Of a DNA stretch of 64,000 nucleotides, positions 52,821 to 61,338 are shown one piece after another. Position numbers and translations under genes: made by a program. The DNA is from Sediminibacillus dalangtanensis (GTDB lineage: Bacteria; Bacillota; Bacilli; Bacillales; Amphibacillaceae), in assembly GCF_017792025.1 (NCBI RefSeq), contig NZ_CP046956.1:620001-684000 (forward strand), in the 5' to 3' direction. Positions within the stretch are counted from its first letter, which is position 1; every line of letters starts with the position of its first letter. The notes under the pieces were generated by a model. The model saw only the letters and a list, made by a program, of their open reading frames with translations. It was not told the DNA's origin and ran no database searches.

Positions 52821-54017
52821 TTGGAAAAATATGCAGGGTTTCAAGTGCCACAAACCATAAATTATGGGAGAGGTGCTTTTGAAAAACTAGGCAAGGAAGC
52901 AGCAGATAGAGGATCGAAGGCGCTGATCATTAGCGACAAAGTGATGGATAGTCTTGGATACGTGCGTGATGGGCAGGAATATCTGTCGGCCGAGCATGTA
53001 AGGTCTGTCGTTTACCTTGGAGTGGAGTCAGAACCAACAGATGTGTATGTGGAAGAAGCTTTAATCTTATTTAAAAAAGAACAATGTGATGTGGTGATTT
53101 CGCTTGGCGGAGGAAGCTGTATCGATACAGCAAAAGCGGTAGCCGTATTAGCGACAAACGAAGGCTATATCGGGGATTACATGGGCAATAAAAAAATTGC
53201 CAGACGCACACCGATTCCTCATATTGCGATTCCGACGACGGCTGGAACAGGATCCGAGGCCACGGATGTAACCGTTATCACGAATACGGGCAACGAAGTC
53301 AAAATGATGATTAAACAGCCACCATTTATGCCGACGGTCGCGATTGTCGATCCGATGCTGACGATATCATCACCTCCCCACGTCACAGCGGCAACGGGAG
53401 TGGATGCCTTAAGCCACGCCATTGAAGCGTTTATATCAAAACGATCACATCCGATGACCGATTTGATCGCCAAGAATGCGATGAAATTGATCATCGATAA
53501 CATCCGGACAGCTTATTCGAGTCCGAAAGACATCGATGCCCGTGAAGCCATGTCCATAGGGGCGCTGCAAGGAGGAATCGCGTTTACCAATTCTTCCGTT
53601 TGTCTGGTCCATGGCATGTCACGGCCGATTGGCGCCTTGTTCCATGTGCCGCATGGGTATTCGAATGCCATGCTCTTGCCAGCCGTTTTGGAGTTCAGCC
53701 AAGATTATGCGTTGAAGCGGCTGGCGGTAGTCGGGAGGATTTTCTCTCCTGAAGCGGAGAATCTTCCGGACAGTGAGGCCGCCGAGCTGGCAGTGTTGTC
53801 GGTGAAAAAATTATGTGGGGATTTAGGCATCCCGAATTTAAAGGGATGGGGAATTAACGAGCAGGAATTTGAAATCGCTATCAACAAAATGGCTGAGGAT
53901 GCGTTGGCAAGCGGAAGTCCGGCCAACAATCCAAGAGTGCCTGAGAAACAAGAAATAGAATCGCTTTACCATGTTTGTTTTGATTACGACTTTTCTTCGG
54001 TAAGCAAAGTCAGGTAA
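52821..54017 (+). CDS. Iron-containing alcohol dehydrogenase (hydroxy-acid dehydrogenase)
   Basis: A 398-residue group III alcohol dehydrogenase. Nucleotide-binding loop VISLGGGSCIDTAKA; metal ligands Asp and His in TGVDALSHAIEAF, then His in CLVHGMSRP and His in HVPHGYSNAM. TTG start after GGGGGTG. First gene of the sigma-54 operon. Its MmsA partner acts on malonate or methylmalonate semialdehyde, so this enzyme most likely oxidises 3-hydroxypropionate or 3-hydroxyisobutyrate to that semialdehyde. Confidence 0.88.
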   Translation: MEKYAGFQVPQTINYGRGAFEKLGKEAADRGSKALIISDKVMDSLGYVRDGQEYLSAEHVRSVVYLGVESEPTDVYVEEALILFKKEQCDVVISLGGGSCIDTAKAVAVLATNEGYIGDYMGNKKIARRTPIPHIAIPTTAGTGSEATDVTVITNTGNEVKMMIKQPPFMPTVAIVDPMLTISSPPHVTAATGVDALSHAIEAFISKRSHPMTDLIAKNAMKLIIDNIRTAYSSPKDIDAREAMSIGALQGGIAFTNSSVCLVHGMSRPIGALFHVPHGYSNAMLLPAVLEFSQDYALKRLAVVGRIFSPEAENLPDSEAAELAVLSVKKLCGDLGIPNLKGWGINEQEFEIAINKMAEDALASGSPANNPRVPEKQEIESLYHVCFDYDFSSVSKVR

Positions 54018-54033
54018 GAGGATACGGAGGGGT

Positions 54034-55383
54034 ATGATGGAGTTTCTGGGGATAGTTGGGTTAATTCTCTCACTGGTTCTGTTGATTTACTTGACGATGA
54101 AGGGCATTAACATCATCATCGGAGCCATTTTAAGTTCGGTTCTTATCGCACTGACGGGAGGACTGAACTTAGAAACAGCCATGCTGGACAATTACATGAC
54201 CGGTTTTACCGATTATTTTTCCTCATGGTTTTTAGTTTTCCTGCTTGGGGCGATTTTTGGAAAGGTGATGCAGGAAACGAAATCGGCAGAAAGCATTGCA
54301 CAATGGATTAAAAAGACATTGGGGGAAAAAAGAGCAGTATTTGCGGTTGTAGCGGCGGCAGCGATCATGACTTATGGCGGCGTCAGCCTGTTCGTCGTTG
54401 GTTTTGCTGTCTATCCTATCGCCGTATCGCTTTTCCGAGCAGCGGACCTGCCGCACCGGTTCATCCCTGCGGCTTTGGTGTTTGGATCGATTTCTTTTAC
54501 CATGACGGCGCCGGGTTCTCCCGAAATTCAAAACATCATTCCGACCGAACACTTCGGAACGTCACCGACGGCCGGCGGATTTATCGGATTGATTAGTGCG
54601 CTAATGGTCATGGTCGCCGGAGGGCTTTGGCTTGGCCGGATGGTGAAAAAGGCATCGGACAACGGAGAAAGGTTTTCGCTGCCTAACAGCACGCTTGCGG
54701 CAGAAGAAGAAACAGCAGCGGCTTTGCTAAAAGAGGAAGTGGAAGCCGGGCCAGAAAAGAAATCACTGCCGCATATTGTCATGGCTGTCCTGCCGCTGAT
54801 CGTCGTTATTGGTTTGTTGAATATTTTGGGTCAATTCATGAATCCGACCGTGGCCTTGTTGATTGCATTGACGACAGGTATTTTCCTGACGTGTACAATG
54901 ATGTATAAGTACTTGAATGAATTTTGGGGTTCTCTTTCGGAAGGGACACAAAATGCTTTGGTCGCTCTCGCCAATACGTGTGCGGTGGTCGGATTTGGGA
55001 GCGTGGCTGCTCAAGTAGCTGCCTTCGACAGTATCGTCGATGGGCTGGTTAACATGCCTGGGCCGCCGCTCATCGGGCTGGCGATTGGCGTCACCGTCGT
55101 TTGCGGCATAACAGGATCGGCTTCTGGCGGGCTTGGCATCGCGTTGCCAATCTTAGCGCCGATTTATATGACACAAGGACTGGATCCCGGTGCCATGCAC
55201 AGAGTGTCGGCTTTAGCCTCCGGAGGGATTGATTCCCTGCCGCATAATGGCTATGTCGTCACGACAGTCCGCGCTATTTGCGGAGAGTCCCACAGGCGGG
55301 CTTACAAACCGATTTTCATGATCAGTGTGATTGTTCCATTGATCGTCATGTTCATTGCAGCGATCTTATTTTCGATTCTTTAA
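54034..55383 (+). CDS. GntP-family permease (hydroxy-acid importer)
   Basis: A 449-residue transporter of the gluconate:H+ symporter (GntP) family with about 12-14 membrane segments: GIVGLILSLVLLIYLTMKGI at the start, FGSISFTMTAPGSPEIQN, and GITGSASGGLGIALPILAPI. ATG 54034 or 54037 after GGAGGGG. Placed between a dehydrogenase and an acylating aldehyde dehydrogenase, it probably imports the short hydroxy acid that they oxidise. Confidence 0.85.
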   Translation: MMEFLGIVGLILSLVLLIYLTMKGINIIIGAILSSVLIALTGGLNLETAMLDNYMTGFTDYFSSWFLVFLLGAIFGKVMQETKSAESIAQWIKKTLGEKRAVFAVVAAAAIMTYGGVSLFVVGFAVYPIAVSLFRAADLPHRFIPAALVFGSISFTMTAPGSPEIQNIIPTEHFGTSPTAGGFIGLISALMVMVAGGLWLGRMVKKASDNGERFSLPNSTLAAEEETAAALLKEEVEAGPEKKSLPHIVMAVLPLIVVIGLLNILGQFMNPTVALLIALTTGIFLTCTMMYKYLNEFWGSLSEGTQNALVALANTCAVVGFGSVAAQVAAFDSIVDGLVNMPGPPLIGLAIGVTVVCGITGSASGGLGIALPILAPIYMTQGLDPGAMHRVSALASGGIDSLPHNGYVVTTVRAICGESHRRAYKPIFMISVIVPLIVMFIAAILFSIL

Positions 55384-55402
55384 TTAATGAGGAGGATGTA
55401 CG

Positions 55403-56863
55403 ATGACACAAGTAAAACAAAAGGTACTGAAGAATTATATTGGCGGCGAATGGGTGGAAGCCAAAACCGATCAGTCGGAAACAGTGTATAACCCGGCAAC
55501 AGGCGAAGCGCTAGCGGAGGTCCCGATTTCATCGACAAAAGACGTGGATGACGCTGTCCGTGTGGCGGCTGAAGCATTTCAAACGTGGAAAGAAGTGCCT
55601 GTACCTAAGCGGGCTCGTATCCTGTTTAAATACCAACAGCTGCTCGTCGACCATTGGGATGAGCTTGCAGAGATCGTGACAAAAGAAAACGGAAAAAACC
55701 TGGCAGAAGCAAAAGGGGAAGTGCAGCGAGGCATAGAAAACGTAGAATTTGCAGCCGGGGCGCCTTCTTTAATGATGGGTGAGCAGCTCCCTTCCATTGC
55801 GACCGGGCTGGAATCAGGCGTTTACCGCTATCCGATTGGCGTCGTCGGCGGCATTACGCCATTCAACTTCCCAATGATGGTTCCTGCGTGGATGTTCCCG
55901 ATGGCGATTGTCACGGGCAACACCTTTGTTCTTAAACCGTCCGAGCGCACGCCTTTGCTTGCCATCCGTTTAGCGGAACTGCTGGAAGAGGCCGGCTTGC
56001 CGAAAGGTGTCTTCAACATTGTTCACGGCGCGCATGATGTAGTCAACGGCTTGTTGGATCACAAAGATGTCGCGGCGATTTCCTTTGTCGGTTCTCAGCC
56101 GGTAGCCGAATATGTCTATAAGCGTGGAACAGAAAACCTTAAACGCGTGCAAGCATTAGCCGGCGCGAAAAACCATTCCATTGTATTGGGCGATGCCAAC
56201 CTGGATAATGCGACGACTCAAATCATGAACGCAGCGTTCGGTTCCGCTGGAGAACGTTGTATGGCGGCATCCGTCGTTGCAGTCGAAGAGTCGGTTGCAG
56301 ATAGTTTTATTGAACAGCTAGTAACAAAGGCGAATGAAATCAAAATCGGAAATGGACTCGATGAAGGAGTATTCCTCGGGCCGGTTATCCGGGATGCGCA
56401 CAAGGAACGGACCTTGCAGTATATATCCAAGGGAGTAGAAGAAGGAGCGACACTCGTCCGTGACGGTCGAAATGATGAGGATGCACAAAGAGAAGGGTAC
56501 TTTGTCGGCCCTACCATCTTTGATCATGTCACTTCGGAAATGAAAATATGGCAGGATGAAATTTTTGCACCGGTACTGTCAATTGTCCGGGTAAAAGATC
56601 TTGATGAAGCGATTGATCTTACCAATCAATCAAGGTTTGCTAATGGCGCTTGTATTTTCACTAAGAGCGGAGGAAGCGTCCGCCAATTCAGGGAAACGAT
56701 TGATGCAGGTATGCTCGGTGTCAACATCGGCGTTCCGGCACCTATGGCCTTCTTCCCGTTCTCCGGCTGGAAGGATTCCTTCTACGGCGATCTCCATGCC
56801 AACGGAAAAGATGGCCTGGCGTTCTATACCCGTCAAAAAGTCGTCACTGCCCGCTGGGTATAA
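55403..56863 (+). CDS. mmsA: CoA-acylating (methyl)malonate-semialdehyde dehydrogenase
   Basis: A 486-residue aldehyde dehydrogenase of the MmsA/IolA group. Catalytic Cys286 in [12 protein letters not shown]; the block [20 protein letters not shown] is the MmsA hallmark and lacks the usual general-base Glu, as CoA-acylating members do. NAD binding: [12 protein letters not shown] and GSQPVAEY. It converts malonate or methylmalonate semialdehyde with CoA to acetyl- or propionyl-CoA plus CO2. ATG after GAGGAGG. Last gene of the sigma-54 operon; no iol genes are near, so a role in inositol use is less likely. Confidence 0.93.
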   Translation: MTQVKQKVLKNYIGGEWVEAKTDQSETVYNPATGEALAEVPISSTKDVDDAVRVAAEAFQTWKEVPVPKRARILFKYQQLLVDHWDELAEIVTKENGKNLAEAKGEVQRGIENVEFAAGAPSLMMGEQLPSIATGLESGVYRYPIGVVGGITPFNFPMMVPAWMFPMAIVTGNTFVLKPSERTPLLAIRLAELLEEAGLPKGVFNIVHGAHDVVNGLLDHKDVAAISFVGSQPVAEYVYKRGTENLKRVQALAGAKNHSIVLGDANLDNATTQIMNAAFGSAGERCMAASVVAVEESVADSFIEQLVTKANEIKIGNGLDEGVFLGPVIRDAHKERTLQYISKGVEEGATLVRDGRNDEDAQREGYFVGPTIFDHVTSEMKIWQDEIFAPVLSIVRVKDLDEAIDLTNQSRFANGACIFTKSGGSVRQFRETIDAGMLGVNIGVPAPMAFFPFSGWKDSFYGDLHANGKDGLAFYTRQKVVTARWV

Positions 56864-56868
56864 TAAAC

Positions 56869-56909
56869 ACGCAAAAAGAGCTGTCAGCAATCTGGCAGCT
56901 CTTTTTGTG
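56869..56909 (+). terminator. Terminator of the sigma-54 operon
   Basis: Stem ACACGCAAAAAGAGCTG-CAG / CTG-CAGCTCTTTTTGTGT (56868-56910) with a T-rich end. Confidence 0.85.
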
Positions 56910-56976
56910 TCTGAATAAATGCTGTTTTTCTAGCAACTGCATGGTGAATATGACTGCTGCCACTATATCTGGATTA

Positions 56977-57118
56977 TGATCATCTTTAGAGCTTAATTGA
57001 TCCTCTTTTCCTGGCTTTTGATCTTCTTTTCTGGAAGAGTGATCTTCTTTGGAGTGGAAATGATCCTCATAGCCAGAATTTTGATCTTCTTTGGGTCAAA
57101 AATGATCTTCTTTTCTAG
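56977..57118. repeat. Seven 21-bp tandem units beginning TGATC
   Basis: Units start at 56977, 56998, 57019, 57040, 57061, 57082 and 57103, exactly 21 bp apart. Consensus TGATCTTCTTTTCTGG; each unit holds GATC, most also TGATC(T/C)TC. On the minus strand they read as a heptad repeat rich in KK and I (frame 56993-57190, 65 residues, starting MWKHLVGFRHGAFFCEGEEF), which has no clear ribosome binding site. Both readings are possible: a protein-bound DNA array or a small repeat protein. It lies in the 339-base gap between mmsA and rpoN. Confidence 0.8.
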
Positions 57119-57147
57119 TTTCGTAGCAAAAAATTCTTCCCCTTCAC

Positions 57148-57186
57148 AGAAAAAAGCACCATGCCGGAATCCGACAAGGTGCTTCC
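57148..57186 (-). terminator. Terminator of rpoN
   Basis: On the minus strand AAGCACC / GGTGCTT with inner pairing around CGGATTCCG, then TTTTTTC. 17 bp past the rpoN stop. Confidence 0.75.
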
Positions 57187-57202
57187 ACATTTCTAAATCA
57201 TC

Positions 57203-58510
57203 TTATTCACTTATTGGATACTGTTTTTTACTTTTTCGCCTGGTTGTGGACGGGATGTGAAGCTGTTCACGATATTTGGCGACGGTACGTCTCGACAGGA
57301 GGATGCCTTCCTTGTTTAAGAGGGCTGTTATTTTTTGATCAGACAACGGCTTAGTGGGATTTTCCTCTTGAATAATCGCTTTTATTTTTTGCTTAATGAA
57401 GTGGGCGGAAACCGCATTCCCATCCTGTAGCTGAATGCCGGAACTGAAAAAATACTTCAGCTCGAAAATGCCATGCGGTGTATGCACATACTTGTCTTTG
57501 GTAGCCCTGCTGACAGTGGATTCATGGACAACACACCGGCTGGCTATCTCTTTGATGGTCAGGGGGAGCAAAGGGCTCCCCGTTTTAAAAAACGCCTGCT
57601 GTTTTTCGATGATCGCCTGCATGATCTTTTGCAGGGTATGCCGGCGTTGGTCTATGCTTTTGGAAAGCCATAATGCTTTTTTATACTTTTCCATTACATA
57701 CGATTTAACCTCTGTGTCTCCCGCTTGCAGGAGATCATTATAATCGTCGGAAATTCGTATCGTGGGCAACAGCCAGTCGTTAGTTTGCATGAATAACTGG
57801 CCCTGTTCCATTTTTACATATAAATCCGGCATAATGGCAGGGGTGTTAATTCGTTGGTCAAAGCTGGCGCCTGGTTTTGGGTTTAACGATTTTATAATTT
57901 CAACTAAGTCGATAACATCTTGTTCAGATAGTTGAAGCGCATCGGCAATGGCCGGCCAGTTCCTTTGTGCGACGTCTTCTAAATGGTCGGTTACGATTAC
58001 TTTGGCGTTTGTTTCATTCGGAAAACGGCGATCCAACTGAAGTGCAAGACACTCGCCAAGGCTGGTGGCGGCTACACCTGCAGGCTCCAATCCTTGAACG
58101 AGGGCAAGCAAGTGTTGAAAAGCAGACAAAGAAACATCCAGTCGGCTTGCTGTCTCCACAGGATCCTCTCTAAAGTAACCGCTTTCATTCAGCGAAAAAA
58201 TAATATAATGAACGACCTTTTCTTCCTCCGCTGATAAGGAATGGAGGGACAGCTGATCCAACAGATAATCTGACAACGTTTCTGAACGATCGTGCAAGAA
58301 ATCCAGCGGGTTTTTGGCCTGTTCTTTATTGTGTTTTCCCGCAATTGCCATTTTCGGCGGTTCTAACTCAATCAGTGGATTTTCCAGGGCTTCCTTTTGG
58401 ATGTATTCGGCCAAGTCCGCAGTCGAATAACGCAACACCGTGATCGCCTGTTTCATTTCAGGTGTCATGGCCACCTTTTGTTTTTGCTGTTGATAAAGTC
58501 CCAACTTCAT
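57203..58510 (-). CDS. rpoN: RNA polymerase sigma-54 factor (SigL/RpoN)
   Basis: A 435-residue sigma factor. N-terminal Gln-rich activator-interacting region (GLYQQQKQKVAMTPEMKQAI), core-binding region with LNPKPGASFDQRINTPA, the helix-turn-helix near CVVHESTVSRATKDKYV, and the RpoN box SRRTVAKYRE near the C-terminus. ATG 58510 follows TTGGAGGG; the earlier TTG would overlap that site. It recognises -24/-12 promoters and needs an ATPase activator such as the one at 50872. Here it sits next to one of its own target operons. Confidence 0.95.
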   Translation of the reverse strand: MKLGLYQQQKQKVAMTPEMKQAITVLRYSTADLAEYIQKEALENPLIELEPPKMAIAGKHNKEQAKNPLDFLHDRSETLSDYLLDQLSLHSLSAEEEKVVHYIIFSLNESGYFREDPVETASRLDVSLSAFQHLLALVQGLEPAGVAATSLGECLALQLDRRFPNETNAKVIVTDHLEDVAQRNWPAIADALQLSEQDVIDLVEIIKSLNPKPGASFDQRINTPAIMPDLYVKMEQGQLFMQTNDWLLPTIRISDDYNDLLQAGDTEVKSYVMEKYKKALWLSKSIDQRRHTLQKIMQAIIEKQQAFFKTGSPLLPLTIKEIASRCVVHESTVSRATKDKYVHTPHGIFELKYFFSSGIQLQDGNAVSAHFIKQKIKAIIQEENPTKPLSDQKITALLNKEGILLSRRTVAKYREQLHIPSTTRRKSKKQYPISE

Positions 58511-58619
58511 GGAAAGACCCTCCAAAGGTAGACTTAATGGTGAAAGATTGATGATGGCTATTACAAAAATTATAGCACATTGCTTTCGTGAGGTGATAAC
58601 GGTTTAAGGAAATTCATAC

Positions 58620-58901
58620 TTGGAATGGCCATCGGGTGGTTATTCCCATGAAAAATTCATGGAGATCACCTGTGTCATCAACCGCCGAGAGGAAAGCAAG
58701 CATAATGAAATTGACATCACTGCCTTTGTCGAAGTATATGATATGGTAGAAGTGAAGGGCGTAAATTTCAATAAGAGTGATAAGCCATATGTAATGAAAT
58801 TACCCTTTAAAAAGAAGTTAAAAGGTAATTTTCTTTTTATAAAGAATAGTAAAGTGGGTGGAGCTGTCCCGGCGTTTCATCTGGTACGGACAAAAAGATA
58901 A
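58620..58901 (+). CDS. Hypothetical protein (doubtful)
   Basis: Open frame of up to 93 residues. The section MEITCVINRREESKHNEIDI onward has natural protein composition, but there is no convincing ribosome binding site for TTG 58620 or ATG 58659, the frame runs through a terminator-like hairpin (58797-58838), and its end nears the acetyltransferase start. It may be a decayed gene. Confidence 0.3.
   Translation: MEWPSGGYSHEKFMEITCVINRREESKHNEIDITAFVEVYDMVEVKGVNFNKSDKPYVMKLPFKKKLKGNFLFIKNSKVGGAVPAFHLVRTKR
58797..58838 (+). terminator. Terminator-like hairpin
   Basis: AAATTACC (58797-58804) / GGTAATTT (58824-58831) with TTT and CTTTTT behind. It lies between the doubtful ORF at 58620 and the acetyltransferase gene, and could insulate the latter. 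Confidence 0.55.
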
Positions 58902-58920
58902 ATCGGCGGAGTTGAATCGA

Positions 58921-59478
58921 ATGATAGACTTTAGCAACAAACCAACGTTTACAGGAGAAAAAATCACCCTGAGACCGTTTCACGTTGAAGAGGACTTTTC
59001 CTATTTGGAAGAATGCTTGGAAGACCCGGAGGTTTTGAAACTGACGGGAAGTGATCCCGGTTTTGACCGGGAAGAGGTGCTGAAATGGTATCAAAGCCGG
59101 AACGAGCAATCCGACCGGCTGGACCTTGCCATTGTCGATAAAGAGCAAAATATCCTGGTCGGAGAAGTGGTGGTCAATTTATATGAGGGAACCGATCACA
59201 GCATGAACTTCAGGATTTTAATCGGTCCAAGAGGGAGGAACCGCGGATTTGGCACCGAAGCGACCCGGTTAATGGTCGACTATGTTTTCACCCATACCGA
59301 TCTTAACCAGCTGACATTGAGTGTGTTTGCCTTTAATCCGAGAGCCAGGAAGGTTTATGAAAAAATCGGCTTTGTTTTTGACAGTGTCGACAAAGATGAT
59401 TTGCAATTTGAAGGAGAATGGATTGATTCGATCAATATGAAATTGAGCAGGGAAGACTGGGAGAAGCAAAGGGAGTGA
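58921..59478 (+). CDS. GNAT-family N-acetyltransferase (RimJ/RimL type)
   Basis: A 185-residue acyl-CoA transferase. Start MIDFSNKPTFTGEKITLRPF, typical of RimJ/RimL-like proteins; acetyl-CoA-binding loop about GPRGRNRGFGTEATRLMVDY; end pattern VFAFNPRARKVYEKIGFV. CGGAGTTGA precedes ATG 58921. The substrate may be a protein N-terminus, an antibiotic or another amine. Followed 8 bp later by a small membrane protein gene, probably cotranscribed. Confidence 0.85.
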   Translation: MIDFSNKPTFTGEKITLRPFHVEEDFSYLEECLEDPEVLKLTGSDPGFDREEVLKWYQSRNEQSDRLDLAIVDKEQNILVGEVVVNLYEGTDHSMNFRILIGPRGRNRGFGTEATRLMVDYVFTHTDLNQLTLSVFAFNPRARKVYEKIGFVFDSVDKDDLQFEGEWIDSINMKLSREDWEKQRE

Positions 59479-59485
59479 CGGCAAT

Positions 59486-59899
59486 ATGAGAAAGCTCGTA
59501 CCAGCCATTCTTCTTCTTGGAGTTGTGGCTGGCGTTTGGATTTTCCTGAGCAGAGAAGAGCCCGTTTCACTTGGCGAATTAATGGAGAATGATCAAGTAA
59601 CGGAAATTTTTATCGAAGACGTATCGACTGACAAAACCGTTCGAATAAAAGATGAAAAACTAATCGATAAAATGGTGGAAGAAAGTTCTCCCATGATACT
59701 GAAAAAGACAGAGGATCCTCCTGAAGATATTCACTACTCACTAGTTTTCCATCGAAAAGATTATAAGCAAACCTCCATCCTTTTAGGAGAAAAGCACTTG
59801 GATATTTGGCATTTAGGTCAAGGAAAGGAAGGTGGTTATTTCGAAAATAAAGGGGATAATATCCTATTTGAATTGATAGAGCATGAACTTCTTGATTGA
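59486..59899 (+). CDS. Membrane-anchored hypothetical protein (137 aa)
   Basis: One N-terminal membrane helix (KLVPAILLLGVVAGVWIFL) followed by an extracellular domain of about 110 residues (VTEIFIEDVSTDKTVRIKDE, FHRKDYKQTSILLGE, LDIWHLGQGKEGGYFE). GGGAGTGACGG precedes the ATG. It resembles small exported Bacillus proteins with a beta-rich domain. No function can be given. Confidence 0.65.
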   Translation: MRKLVPAILLLGVVAGVWIFLSREEPVSLGELMENDQVTEIFIEDVSTDKTVRIKDEKLIDKMVEESSPMILKKTEDPPEDIHYSLVFHRKDYKQTSILLGEKHLDIWHLGQGKEGGYFENKGDNILFELIEHELLD

Positions 59900-59919
59900 A
59901 GCGCGCCATAAACGAAGAA

Positions 59920-59946
59920 AATCAACTTCCAATTAGGAAGTTGATT
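59920..59946. terminator. Bidirectional hairpin between converging genes
   Basis: AATCAACTTCC (59920-59930) / GGAAGTTGATT (59936-59946), a perfect 11-bp stem with ATTTTC behind on the plus strand and TTTTCTTC behind on the minus strand. Confidence 0.75.
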
Positions 59947-59981
59947 ACATTTTCACGGACAAAGTCAATATGACAACCAAA

Positions 59982-60719
59982 TTATTTGTCCTCTTCTTCA
60001 AATGGAACGGCACAGCTGTCATCCGTACAAACAGCTCCGTTTCCACCATCGAGGGAAAGATCCTGGAACTTTGGTTTCGGATTCTCTTCTTGCCAAATCT
60101 TTTCAAGTGCCCCTTTAAAGGTTTCTAAAGGCTGGGCACCAGAAATGGAATATTTCTGACTCACCACAAAGAAAGGAACTCCAGTCGCTCCGATTTGCTG
60201 AGCCGTTCTCTCTTCGGTTCGCACTTCATCCGCGAATGCCGTTTCATCGTTTAGTACTTCCAGTGCCTTGTTTCTGTCTATTTCCGTGGATTCTGCGATA
60301 TCCGCAAGGGTCTCTGTATCTCCGACGTTTTTCGAGTCGGTAAAGTAAGCGTGCAGCAAGTTTTCGGTAAGTTCTTTTTCCTTGCCCAGTGTCCGGGCGA
60401 ATTTTGCCAAACGGTGCGCATCGAAGGTATTAGTCGGTTTCATGTCATCGTAATTATAGGTCAGCCCGATCTCAGCAGCCTGTTCAATGAGCCCTTTGTT
60501 CATTTCACGTACTTGCGCTTCGCTCGACTGGAATTTCGCAGCCAATGCTTCGTAAATGCTTTGATCGGTATATTTAGGAGCGGTTGGATCAAGTTCAAAG
60601 CTCCTATATTCCACCTCTACTTCATCTTTATGCGGAAATTGTTCAAGCGCCATCTCTAAGCGCCGCTTGCCAATATAGCAAAACGGACAGACAAAGTCGG
60701 ACCACACTTCTATTTTCAA
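59982..60719 (-). CDS. DsbA-family oxidoreductase, FrnE-like
   Basis: Cytosolic thioredoxin-fold protein of 245 residues. Active site CPFC in VWSDFVCPFCYIGKRR, helical insertion, and cis-Pro loop GATGVPFFVV. The C-terminal tail holds a second Cys pair, CTDDSC (CX4C), as in FrnE proteins of the type found in Deinococcus, where the two motifs exchange disulfides. TTG 60719 is chosen because AGAGGTG is 6 bp upstream and the family starts MKIEVWSD. Probably helps redox balance; single gene. Confidence 0.87.
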   Translation of the reverse strand: MKIEVWSDFVCPFCYIGKRRLEMALEQFPHKDEVEVEYRSFELDPTAPKYTDQSIYEALAAKFQSSEAQVREMNKGLIEQAAEIGLTYNYDDMKPTNTFDAHRLAKFARTLGKEKELTENLLHAYFTDSKNVGDTETLADIAESTEIDRNKALEVLNDETAFADEVRTEERTAQQIGATGVPFFVVSQKYSISGAQPLETFKGALEKIWQEENPKPKFQDLSLDGGNGAVCTDDSCAVPFEEEDK

Positions 60720-60889
60720 AAGAAACACCTCTGTTCGGTTAGTTTAACGTCATTGTAGCACAGGGACTGTAAAAAACTTGATTATCCTGCTCACGGGCCG
60801 CTCATTCTGAAATTTATTGCGAAAAAACGGAGTAGGCGCAATAAATTTTGGAAAAGCTAACAGGTAGAAAATACAGAGGGGGTCAACGA

Positions 60890-61183
60890 ATGCCTATTCA
60901 AAATGATTATGAAATTCAGCAATTAGTGGAAGTGTCCCAGAGATTGGAACAGGCCGCCAACCAGGCGAAAAACAGAGCGGACCTGGAAGCGATTGAACAG
61001 CTTCAAAATCAACTCCATGAAATTCAGGGAAAAATCCAGGATGCACGGGGAAGAGCGATCAACGGAAGCGGAACATCAAGCGAGCCATTGTTTGAAGCCC
61101 AGCTACGCGTTGAAGAGACGCAGCATCAGATGGCGAGGGCGATGAGTAATTTGAGTGCTGTGGATGATGAGGTGCAGCCATAG
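60890..61183 (+). CDS. Small coiled-coil protein (97 aa, YtzC/DUF2524-like)
   Basis: Soluble, Gln/Glu/Ala-rich protein with two long helices (EIQQLVEVSQRLEQAANQAK and AQLRVEETQHQMARAMSNLS). The composition and length suggest the DUF2524 group of small Bacillus proteins, but this is a weak match by eye. ATG 60890 follows GAGGGGG. Strong terminator behind. Confidence 0.6.
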   Translation: MPIQNDYEIQQLVEVSQRLEQAANQAKNRADLEAIEQLQNQLHEIQGKIQDARGRAINGSGTSSEPLFEAQLRVEETQHQMARAMSNLSAVDDEVQP

Positions 61184-61190
61184 TGAAGGG

Positions 61191-61225
61191 GCCAATTACT
61201 TATCTGAGTAATTGGCTTGTTTTTA
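61191..61225 (+). terminator. Terminator after the coiled-coil gene
   Basis: GCCAATTACT (61191-61200) / AGTAATTGGC (61207-61216), then TTGTTTTT. The 110 bases after it hold no gene. Confidence 0.85.
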
Positions 61226-61338
61226 TAAAGCTCATTTAACTCCTCTAAAACTAAGTAAATCATGTCACTGTAAGGGCTATATTCAAGTTAAATATCCACC
61301 TATAAAAGGTATTTAATCTAATAACTTTATAGTGGACC

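Noticed and set aside
56977..57118. 21-bp array as a CRISPR array or plasmid iterons
   Set aside because: No repeat-spacer alternation and no cas genes; no replication initiator gene nearby to support iterons.
56997..57260. 87-residue plus-strand hydrophobic ORF over the 21-bp array
   Set aside because: Composition follows from the TTCTTT-rich repeat; no ribosome binding site, and it runs across the rpoN terminator and into rpoN.
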